Shown: positions 1 through 5,559 of the stretch, one piece after another
How the letters are laid out: each line of letters opens with the position of its first letter
Numbering within the stretch: the first letter of the stretch is position 1
DNA from: an uncultured Johnsonella sp.
GTDB taxonomy: Bacteria > Bacillota > Clostridia > Lachnospirales > Lachnospiraceae
Reading direction: 5' to 3'
NCBI GenBank assembly: GCA_937927235.1
Contig: CALBCM010000022.1
Location: 1-8,060, forward strand
Length of the DNA: 8,060 bases
Made by a program: the position numbers and the translations under genes
The notes under the pieces: generated by a model
What the model was told of the DNA's origin: nothing
The model's input: only the letters and a program-made list of their open reading frames with translations
Databases searched by the model: none

Positions 1-619
1 TATTGTTAGGCTCACCTGCATTAGATCCGATTGGCACATGAGGAGCTGTAATTCTAGGTGCACCCTGCTGTCTTGCTATAGGAGGAAGTGCAGCTATTAC
101 GCAGCAGCTCATTCCGGCTTCTTCACAGCATCTTGTAACTATAGTTGCAGAGCGGTGGCAGGTTCCGCAGCCGCCTGTACATAAAACTATGTCTACACCC
201 TGCTCTTTTAATTTTCTTGCAATTTCAGGTCCGGTTTCATTTAAGAATTTTTCAACATTTCCGCCGCCGCCCATAAAGGTATAGGTTTCTGCCGGAAGTG
301 AACCTATAAAGCCTTCTTTAACCAGCTCATGCAGACGGTCAATCGGGAACATGGCATTTACGTCTTTATTAATATCGGAGTTGTCAAATCCGCCATGTGT
401 TACCATCAGCTGGTCTGAAGGTGTATCAAACGGAATTGTACGATAGGAGAAATCTCCTGAAGTATTGAAAGGAGTCTGGTCTTTTTTATGAATTCCTCCC
501 GCTGTAATAAATGCTACCTTACATTTATTTAAAGGCTTTTTTAATTCAGTAAATACAGGCTTCGGTGTAACCGGAACAAAAATTTCCGACTGCATACCCT
601 GTTTTGTTGTTAATTTCAT
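1..619 (-). CDS. prdB: D-proline reductase subunit PrdB, cysteine variant (C-terminus cut by window edge)
   Basis: PrdB is the catalytic partner of pyruvoyl-containing PrdA in D-proline reductase, which reduces D-proline to 5-aminovalerate in the cytoplasm. I translated 206 codons from the ATG at 617-619 to the left edge without meeting a stop. The family normally has about 240 residues, so roughly 35 are missing. Recognisable stretches are GDFSYRTIP near residue 55, VTHGGFDN, FMGGGGN, NETGPEIARKLKEQGVD, then the active-site motif CTGGCGTCHR (residues 147-156), AALPPIARQ and NAGEPNN at the edge. In characterised clostridial PrdB the central residue of this motif is selenocysteine (UGA). Here codon 151 is TGC (167-169), cysteine. 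Two extra cysteine pairs follow at 164/165 and 172/173. The start is supported by GAGGAGG seven bases upstream; ATG at codon 9 has no comparable site. It is the last visible gene of the prdC-prdA operon. Confidence 0.95.
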   Translation of the reverse strand, partial: MKLTTKQGMQSEIFVPVTPKPVFTELKKPLNKCKVAFITAGGIHKKDQTPFNTSGDFSYRTIPFDTPSDQLMVTHGGFDNSDINKDVNAMFPIDRLHELVKEGFIGSLPAETYTFMGGGGNVEKFLNETGPEIARKLKEQGVDIVLCTGGCGTCHRSATIVTRCCEEAGMSCCVIAALPPIARQQGAPRITAPHVPIGSNAGEPNN

Positions 620-626
620 TATTATT

Positions 627-633
627 CCTCCTC
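627..633 (-). promoter_or_regulatory. Ribosome binding site of prdB
   Basis: GAGGAGG on the minus strand lies seven bases before the ATG at 617-619 and fixes the start of prdB. The rest of the 84-base spacer (620-703) is AT-rich. I see no convincing promoter, hairpin or sigma-54 element in it, so prdB is probably read from the upstream operon promoter but translated independently of the small gene before it. Confidence 0.8.
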
Positions 634-703
634 AAATATTGATATTCTTTAGTTTTATACTATTAGCAAGAGTTAAATTAAATTGCCAAATCTGATCCTT
701 GTG

Positions 704-1129
704 CTATAAAACACCCGCCTGTGAAAGCACCTGCATACGGCTTAAATAAAACTCCACGTCAAGCTCATCCTCAAGAGCGACCTCGGTAAATACCCAGCGT
801 CTGGGAACTCTTATGATAATATCAAGCTTTTCTACCACTGCTTCTATTGCAGTATCATTAAACTCTGTTATTTTTCCTCCCAGCAGGCAGGGAATTATCT
901 CCTTTTCACGCACTATTTCATCCGAATCATAATCACAGGGATTGTCCGTTACCTCCAGATAGCTGAAATAAAAGCTTACCTTGTCACCCGACTTCGGAGC
1001 AGGAGAAACTATCAGCACCTTAGGCACTTCTATAACCCCAAGCCGCCCTCTTAAGTTGATTTTAACTCTATCCTCTGTAACTTTGTTTATGACTCCTCCC
1101 ATAAGTATGGGATTGATAATATAATCCAT
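704..1129 (-). CDS. Small prd-operon protein, CBO2463/CBO2479-type, with internal duplication
   Basis: This is a 141-residue soluble protein with no signal peptide or membrane segment, lying between prdA and prdB. By position and sequence style I match it, from memory, to the small proteins called CBO2463/CBO2479 domain proteins in clostridial proline reductase loci. Its biochemical role is not known to me. The sequence is two related halves: residues about 5-60 and 78-134 share the pattern I-x-P-x-L-x-G-G-x-I, then V-P-(K/R), then V-x-F-Y-x-S near the end. This suggests two copies of a small beta-rich domain, perhaps a scaffold or maturation factor for the reductase (inference). Its ATG overlaps the prdA stop by one base (TAATG) and lacks a strong ribosome binding site, so translational coupling to prdA is likely. 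It ends with TAG. Confidence 0.8.
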   Translation of the reverse strand: MDYIINPILMGGVINKVTEDRVKINLRGRLGVIEVPKVLIVSPAPKSGDKVSFYFSYLEVTDNPCDYDSDEIVREKEIIPCLLGGKITEFNDTAIEAVVEKLDIIIRVPRRWVFTEVALEDELDVEFYLSRMQVLSQAGVL

Positions 1130-2925
1130 TAGTGAAGGGTTCCGCTCTCGACAAGCTTGGTTTCAGGAAGTCCGAGAAGTCTGTTGTTAGCATTTATAAC
1201 ATCGTTATTCCATTTCTTTTCAGCAGGCTTTACTTCAACACCCGACATTTCATTCTTAAGCATCTGGATAGCTCTTGCAGCTACTTCAACAGTTACACAG
1301 GAGCAGCCTGCTATGTCGTTTTCAAATCCGCCGGCATCCATGTTTTCTTCAACCATTGCCTTGGCATACTCATTTCCTACTACAAGCTGTCCCTGATATG
1401 CACAGAAAGAAACTCCTACTACAGGGATTCCTCTCTTGCCTGCCTGTCCGATATGCTGTATAAAGTCAATATGGTTATTGCCAAAGCCTTCAGTTGTGAT
1501 TATAATGCCGTCAAGGTCAAGAGATTCAAGCATTGAGCCAAGTCTTTCTGATACCCAGAGCTTTTCATCATTAACCTGAGGTGAGCCTACAAATACCACA
1601 CCTATCAGGTCAAGCTCCGTATCGGCAGCCAGTCCCTCAACGAGAGGCTCTCTGATATAATGACGAGTCATTTCCTTAGTGGCCGGTCCTATACAGGTAA
1701 GCGCATGGATGGAGCCGTCCCTAACCTGGTTAGGAGTAAGCATTATCGGTACGTTTCCGCAGTCAACGTTTTTCTGTCCTCCCATGATGCCGCAGGGCTC
1801 ATTTGGGCAGAGTACATTGTCATGCATAGCTCCCTGTCCCATGATTTCCTTAATCAGAACTATTCTAGGGTTGCCGCTTCTTCTTACGTCCTCGCAAACC
1901 TCCTCACGTATAACCTCTCCGTTATATTCCTTAAGCTGGTCGCGCACTGCCTGTATAATGTAATCCTGGCACTTATGTGCTGCAAAAGGACCTGGTCTTG
2001 TCATACCTGAAAGTCTTTGAATTACGGCATGGCAGCGAATAATTATATCGTCTTTATCTGCACAGCCCGGATGTCCAAAGAACATCTTTTCATCAAGGTA
2101 GCCCTCTGAGGAGCCGAACTCATGCACCTGAACTCCGTCCTCATCAACACCTGTAAGCATAAATACTACACCGTCAGCTACCTTGGTAATGCCTTCTCCA
2201 AGCTCACCCTCAACCTTGGTAGCTATAGGGCATACGTCCATAATGGTTTCCGTGTAGATATGCCTTTTGTCAGGATAAATAACTTCAAGCTCAAGGCTCT
2301 TACAAAGTGCATCTTCTTTAACTGCCAAATCAACTATGCTCTTATCTATTGTAATTACGCCATCTTTTATAGAGGTTTTATTGCCAAGCTTTACATCAGT
2401 AATTTTAATATGCTTCTTAATCAGTTTACGTATAACCTTCTTTTCTCCATGCTTTTCTTCAGCAGTGGCTGAAGCCGGTGCCACTGGTGCAGCAACACCT
2501 GAAAATACAGGTACATCAAGCTTTAAGCCTTCAAATTTTTCCGCTTTTCCGATTTCAATATGAATCATTCCGTTTCCTCCTGTTTGTGCCGCTGATGAAG
2601 AAATTACCGGGGTATCTGATGGAGCACCGCCTGAAACTTCTGCTGTATCAACTTTATCATCTTCTTCCGTTTTATTAACTGAATCAAGAACCTCTTTGGT
2701 AATAGAGGTAAGTGCTTCCGTATCCTGAAGCAGAGTGCGTCCTATAACCTGCTCTATACGCAGACCGTCCGAGCTTAATGTCAAAAGCCCCGCCTCCTGC
2801 ATATCATCAAAAAGTCCCGGGTCTTCAAGGTCGGCAGCACCGATCACTGTACCTTTTTCCCTCCTGCAACAAAGAATTGCCGGATCTTTAAGATGCTTCT
2901 GCAATGTTTCCTGTGTAATTGACAT
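1129..2925 (-). CDS. prdA: D-proline reductase proprotein PrdA (pyruvoyl-forming)
   Basis: PrdA is the proprotein of D-proline reductase and is related to GrdE of glycine reductase. In Clostridium sticklandii it is cleaved before an internal cysteine, which becomes the pyruvoyl group that binds the proline nitrogen. This 598-residue protein has the matching site at residues 408-414 (ALTCIGP), predicting cleavage between Thr410 and Cys411 into an N-terminal part of about 44 kDa and a pyruvoyl subunit of about 20 kDa. Other visible parts are an N-terminal domain with ILCCR at residues 17-21, a Ser/Thr/Ala/Glu-rich linker around 83-118, a second flexible stretch at 143-162, and the conserved core from about 173 on. 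Cysteines cluster at 373, 378 and 389 just before the cleavage site and at 541/543 near the end. There is no signal peptide. AGGAGG (2935-2940) lies nine bases before the ATG, and prdC ends 21 bases upstream. Nothing looks broken. Confidence 0.97.
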   Translation of the reverse strand: MSITQETLQKHLKDPAILCCRREKGTVIGAADLEDPGLFDDMQEAGLLTLSSDGLRIEQVIGRTLLQDTEALTSITKEVLDSVNKTEEDDKVDTAEVSGGAPSDTPVISSSAAQTGGNGMIHIEIGKAEKFEGLKLDVPVFSGVAAPVAPASATAEEKHGEKKVIRKLIKKHIKITDVKLGNKTSIKDGVITIDKSIVDLAVKEDALCKSLELEVIYPDKRHIYTETIMDVCPIATKVEGELGEGITKVADGVVFMLTGVDEDGVQVHEFGSSEGYLDEKMFFGHPGCADKDDIIIRCHAVIQRLSGMTRPGPFAAHKCQDYIIQAVRDQLKEYNGEVIREEVCEDVRRSGNPRIVLIKEIMGQGAMHDNVLCPNEPCGIMGGQKNVDCGNVPIMLTPNQVRDGSIHALTCIGPATKEMTRHYIREPLVEGLAADTELDLIGVVFVGSPQVNDEKLWVSERLGSMLESLDLDGIIITTEGFGNNHIDFIQHIGQAGKRGIPVVGVSFCAYQGQLVVGNEYAKAMVEENMDAGGFENDIAGCSCVTVEVAARAIQMLKNEMSGVEVKPAEKKWNNDVINANNRLLGLPETKLVESGTLH

Positions 2926-2946
2926 TACCTTATTCCTCCTTATAAA

Positions 2947-4236
2947 TTAATTTTTAAATCTCCTTATCATCTTGTAATTGACTGAGCGAAGCGCTCCGTC
3001 AGTACAATGATAGACTGGCAACTTTAACTGAGGTGCGCATGACATTACAGTATTGGTACAGTCAGTACAGTTGCTGATCAGCACCGCCTGTGCTCCTGCT
3101 TTTTTTAATGCCATAACCTTCTGCACCTGACCGGGACATCTGCCCGGGTTTTCGCATTTAAGGCTGTTTTTAATCTGCCTTGCCTGCTTGCAGTATTCCA
3201 CTCCCGTCACTTCAGAGCCCATACTCTTTGCCTGTTCTTCCAGCCTTTCCTTATTGGCGCCGCAGGCACAGACCAAAAGCCCTATCTTTTGAGGTCCCGG
3301 CATAAAGTTTTCTGCGACTATGATGCCCCCTGTAGTTTTAACTACAGGCTCTTCAAGAGTGGTTCTTTTTCCTGTAAAGGGTCCTCCCATAATGATTTCC
3401 CCGTATTCCGATCCAAGTCCGCCTGCCATCTCTATAATGGCACCCACGCTCTTGCCCAGAGGAACGTCCCGGAATATATGTATTGAGGCGTTTTCCGTGA
3501 GCTTTCCGGCTACAGTCATGTCTTTGTCAATTAAGGGTTTTTTATCAATTACCGCTTCTCTGAGTCTGTATACCGTTTCAGCATTGATTACTATGGCATC
3601 TGCCGCCATGGGAAGAAGCTCAGGGTCCAGCAAAACTCCGAGAGCATCTCTTACAATGGCTCTTTCCTCACCTACAGGATATATGTTTTCCAATTCAAAA
3701 ATAGTTATATTATCATCTTTAATCGTATTTTTGAGGATTTCAATCGCTTCTGTATGTATTCCCTTTAAACAAACAATTCCTCTTTCGGCATTTGTTATCT
3801 CCATCACGATTTTTAAGCCTTCTATAAGCTTTTGCGGCTCTTTTTCTATTCTGTCTATATTATGGGAAAGTATAGGCTCACATTCAGCTGCGTTTACCGC
3901 TATAACTCCGCCGCCTTCAAATTTCTTTCCAAGCTTTACATAGGTAGGAAAGCCCGCACCCCCCAGACCTACAAGCCCCGATTCCTCTATAAGCTTTAAG
4001 GCTTCCTTTTCTTTAAGCTGCTCATATTTTGAAAAATCAGTGTTTTCCTCATTAATTACGATACTGCTTTCATCAACTGAAGAAACAATGCCGTCAATAC
4101 TTGAAAAAATATTGGCTCCAAGTGAAGCTTCAGGCTTTTTTGCTATAAGCTGTCCTCTTTTTACAGAGTCGCCGGGCGCAACAACAGCCTCAGAAGCCGC
4201 ACCTATATGCTGCCTCAGCGGAAACACGAATCTCAT
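2947..4236 (-). CDS. prdC: Proline reductase-associated electron transfer protein PrdC (RnfC-like)
   Basis: PrdC is an RnfC-like protein thought to pass electrons from NADH, or from the Rnf complex, to D-proline reductase. The 429 residues show a biotinyl-like hybrid motif near the N-terminus (APGDSVKRGQLI, about 20-31), the glycine-rich nucleotide/flavin loop GLGGAGFP (90-97) and NAAECEP (115-121), both typical of RnfC/NuoF-type proteins. A cysteine-rich C-terminal part follows: Cys323, 325, 349, 361, 367, 390, 393, 400 and 411, including VCACGA and NCTDC. These could bind an iron-sulfur cluster or do thiol exchange (inference). PrdC of C. difficile and C. sticklandii has been described as a selenoprotein, but this gene has no in-frame UGA. 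It is the first gene of the operon. The start is supported by AAGGAGG (4247-4253) ten bases upstream. The family's usual length is similar. Confidence 0.93.
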   Translation of the reverse strand: MRFVFPLRQHIGAASEAVVAPGDSVKRGQLIAKKPEASLGANIFSSIDGIVSSVDESSIVINEENTDFSKYEQLKEKEALKLIEESGLVGLGGAGFPTYVKLGKKFEGGGVIAVNAAECEPILSHNIDRIEKEPQKLIEGLKIVMEITNAERGIVCLKGIHTEAIEILKNTIKDDNITIFELENIYPVGEERAIVRDALGVLLDPELLPMAADAIVINAETVYRLREAVIDKKPLIDKDMTVAGKLTENASIHIFRDVPLGKSVGAIIEMAGGLGSEYGEIIMGGPFTGKRTTLEEPVVKTTGGIIVAENFMPGPQKIGLLVCACGANKERLEEQAKSMGSEVTGVEYCKQARQIKNSLKCENPGRCPGQVQKVMALKKAGAQAVLISNCTDCTNTVMSCAPQLKLPVYHCTDGALRSVNYKMIRRFKN

Positions 4237-4274
4237 ATTTGAATTTCCTCCTTAAATGTCTTTTTTTTAACTCT

Positions 4275-4325
4275 CTACAGGCAGAATACCCTGTTATTGC
4301 TATTATGGAGAATATTCGCCTGTAG
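4275..4325 (-). promoter_or_regulatory. Long hairpin in the predicted prdC leader with possible anti-Shine-Dalgarno loop
   Basis: On the minus strand CTACAGGCGAATA (4325-4313) can pair with TATTCTGCCTGTAG (4288-4275). This gives a 13-bp stem with one bulged base (complement of 4283) and a 24-base loop. The loop begins with UUCUCC (4312-4307), which can pair with GGAGGA of the prdC ribosome binding site (4251-4246), five Watson-Crick pairs and one G-U. No U-run follows the stem; the next bases are AGAGTTAAAAAAAA. It is therefore not an intrinsic terminator for prdC. A leader element controlling translation, or a DNA operator, are the options. The pairing was done by eye. Confidence 0.45.
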
Positions 4326-4384
4326 GATTTTAAAAAAAGAAGTTGTAATAAGTAAATTTTTACCTGTTTTTGAGCTGTTTACTC

Positions 4385-4413
4385 TTGCATTGTAGTCGAA
4401 AATATGGTATTAG
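4385..4413 (+). promoter_or_regulatory. Candidate promoter of lysR
   Basis: TTGCAT (4385-4390) and TATTAG (4408-4413) are 17 bases apart, with a TGG extended -10 just before TATTAG. The match to consensus is modest. It is nearly coincident with the prdC promoter on the opposite strand, so the two polymerases would compete unless a regulator decides between them. Confidence 0.3.
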
Positions 4414-4417
4414 TAAA
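4389..4417 (-). promoter_or_regulatory. Candidate sigma-A promoter of the prdC operon
   Basis: On the minus strand TTTACT (4417-4412) and TACAAT (4394-4389) are separated by 17 bases. They match the consensus at four and five of six positions. Transcription would start near 4382, giving a leader of about 145 bases that contains the hairpin at 4275-4325. It overlaps the candidate lysR promoter on the other strand. I see no -24/-12 (GG-N10-GC) sigma-54 element upstream of prdC. Confidence 0.4.
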
Positions 4418-4470
4418 CTGAGAATACTTAATCAATAATATGACAAAATTTCATATCTAAAATTTTTATG

Positions 4471-4477
4471 AAAGGAG
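4471..4477 (+). promoter_or_regulatory. Ribosome binding site that decides the lysR start
   Basis: AAAGGAG ends five bases before ATG 4483-4485. An in-frame ATG at 4468 lies immediately before this motif and would leave it inside the coding region, so 4483 is the better start. The resulting N-terminus, MDISKLQLF, is also typical for the LysR family. Confidence 0.8.
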
Positions 4478-4482
4478 TTCTT

Positions 4483-5364
4483 ATGGATATTAGTAAGCTA
4501 CAGCTGTTTTCAGACATTGCCTATACTAAAAATCTGTCTGAAAGCGCTCAAAGACTAGGCTATACTCAGTCAGGCGTAAGCCATGCCATTAATAAGCTTG
4601 AGCTTGAGATGGGAGTATCTCTTTTAAAAAGAACAAATCACGGAGTCTATCTCACCAAGGATGCTGAGTTTCTGCTTCCGAAGGTACGCTCTATAATCGG
4701 AAATTACAACAGGCTGATGGAGGGGGTGGATTCCTTAAGGGGACTTACTAAGGGAGAGCTAAGCATAGGCACCTATTCAAGCATCGCAAGACAGTGGCTG
4801 CCCGCAATTATCAAGAGATTTCAGGAGCTTTATCCTAATATAAAGCTCAGTATACACGAGGGAGGAGTAAAATCCATAGAGAAATGGCTTCATGACGGAA
4901 TAATTGATATTGGATTTTTAAGCTGGAGAAAAAATCAGAATTTTAAATTTATAACCTTATCAAGAGATAATCTTTATGTAATAACCTCCAAGGCTATGGA
5001 AATGTTGCCCTCCTACAGGGAGGTCTTTCCGCTTAAGGCTTTTTCAGAATACCCTTTTATAGCTTCAAAAAGCGGTGTCGACAACGACGTAAGCGATGCC
5101 TTTGAAACAGCCGGAGTCAAACCCGATATCAGATTTTCATGCAACGACGAGCATACTATTATTTCAATGGTTGCAAATAATCTCGGCATAAGTCTTCTTC
5201 CAAATATGTTTCTTAAGGGGCGTGAAAATGAGATTAATATAATTCCGGTTTCGCCCTGCGCAGTCAGGACCCTGGGCATAGGAGTAATATCCGAAAAAAA
5301 TATCTCGGTTTCAGCAGCCGCCTTTATACAAACCTCAAAGGCTGTAGTAAAGGGGCTGATTTGA
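4483..5364 (+). CDS. LysR-family transcriptional regulator, divergent from prdC
   Basis: This is a cytoplasmic DNA-binding regulator of 293 residues, the usual LysR length. Residues 1-60 form the winged helix-turn-helix: SAQRLGYTQSGVSHAINKLE (21-40) carries the helix-turn-helix, and MGVSLLKRTNHGVYLT the wing. A linker helix runs to about residue 88. From GELSIG (91-96) onward comes the periplasmic-binding-protein-like effector domain. It includes DGIIDIGFL around 137-145 and the late segment with GISLLP. The effector cannot be read from the sequence; proline or a related metabolite is a guess from context. The gene is transcribed away from prdC across a shared regulatory region, the classic arrangement in which a LysR protein controls the adjacent operon and itself. 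In C. difficile the prd genes are controlled by PrdR, a sigma-54 activator of a different family. The gene ends with TGA, followed by a spacer with a strong terminator. Confidence 0.92.
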   Translation: MDISKLQLFSDIAYTKNLSESAQRLGYTQSGVSHAINKLELEMGVSLLKRTNHGVYLTKDAEFLLPKVRSIIGNYNRLMEGVDSLRGLTKGELSIGTYSSIARQWLPAIIKRFQELYPNIKLSIHEGGVKSIEKWLHDGIIDIGFLSWRKNQNFKFITLSRDNLYVITSKAMEMLPSYREVFPLKAFSEYPFIASKSGVDNDVSDAFETAGVKPDIRFSCNDEHTIISMVANNLGISLLPNMFLKGRENEINIIPVSPCAVRTLGIGVISEKNISVSAAAFIQTSKAVVKGLI

Positions 5365-5373
5365 GAAAACAGT

Positions 5374-5393
5374 TTAAGACAGGTCTGTCTTAA
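5374..5393. repeat. Near-perfect 20-base palindrome just after lysR
   Basis: TTAAGACAG and CTGTCTTAA flank a central GT, giving nine-base perfect arms starting nine bases after the lysR stop. As RNA it would make an eight-bp stem with a GGTC loop, but no U-run follows. A protein-binding site or a small RNA 3'-end structure are possible. A second small hairpin, ATGCCG-GAGT-CGGCAT, lies at 5405-5420. Confidence 0.5.
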
Positions 5394-5406
5394 TGTTGGT
5401 GACGAT

Positions 5407-5466
5407 GCCGGAGTCGGCATTGATATAGGCTTTCATGTTGGAGTCAGAATTGGGAAAAGCTTTAAT
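5407..5466. repeat. Degenerate tandem repeat of two 30-base units
   Basis: Positions 5407-5436 and 5437-5466 agree at 21 of 30 bases by hand alignment. The plus-strand reading continues lysR in frame past its TGA to a TAA at 5533-5535 (56 codons), giving glycine-alternating peptides such as AGVGIDIGFH and VGVRIGKSFN. On the minus strand the same units read KAFPNSDSN and KAYINADSG. There is no ribosome binding site for a separate gene in either direction. It may be a coding remnant or simple sequence decay. Confidence 0.35.
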
Positions 5467-5502
5467 GTGTCAGTTAAATTAAGTGTTCTTGGAATTTTTT
5501 AT

Positions 5503-5559
5503 AAACGGCAGTATAACTTCAATCTTAAAGTTTAAAGTTATACTGCCGTTTTAATTTTT
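5503..5559 (+). terminator. Intrinsic terminator between convergent lysR and carB
   Basis: AAACGGCAGTATAACTT (5503-5519) pairs perfectly with AAGTTATACTGCCGTTT (5535-5551), a 17-bp stem with a 15-base loop. It is followed on the plus strand by a T-rich tract (TTTTAATTTTT including stem bases). It serves lysR best. On the minus strand it starts just after the carB stop and could also end carB, though the tract there is only TTTAT. Confidence 0.85.

Larger units (their letters stand above)
4377..4418. promoter_or_regulatory. Inverted repeat GTTTACT...AGTAAAC, candidate operator
   Basis: GTTTACT (4377-4383) and its reverse complement AGTAAAC (4412-4418) bracket the core elements of both divergent candidate promoters. 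A further AGTAAA-TT-TTTAC element lies at 4351-4363. LysR-type regulators usually bind several spaced half-sites in the divergent region they share with their target, so this is a reasonable autoregulation/activation site (inference). The arms are only seven bases in AT-rich DNA. Confidence 0.3.

Noticed and set aside
152..181. Expected UGA selenocysteine codon and fossil SECIS hairpin in prdB
   Set aside because: Codon 151 is clearly TGC. Downstream I find only a four-bp GCGG/CCGC stem, too weak to claim a relic SECIS.
620..703. Internal promoter before prdB (TTGGCA, 18 bases, TAATAG) or a sigma-54 site built on TTGGCA and TTGC
   Set aside because: The -10 matches only three of six bases, and the GG to GC distance is wrong for sigma-54.
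1132..2950. Several plus-strand open frames opposite prdA
   Set aside because: They are antisense to a well-conserved gene, have no plausible ribosome binding sites and give unrecognisable low-complexity proteins.
4275..4325. Hairpin as an intrinsic terminator or attenuator
   Set aside because: Neither strand has a proper U-run after the stem: minus continues AGAGTTAAAAAAAA, plus only GATTTT. No plus-strand gene precedes it.
4468..4482. Upstream ATG at 4468 as the lysR start
   Set aside because: The ribosome binding site AAAGGAG lies after it, so it points to ATG 4483.
5362..5364. lysR TGA as a selenocysteine or programmed readthrough codon
   Set aside because: LysR is complete at this point, and the prd genes here show no use of UGA as a sense codon.
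5013..5420. 135-codon minus-strand frame opposite the end of lysR
   Set aside because: It lies mostly antisense to conserved LysR coding sequence and resembles no protein I know.
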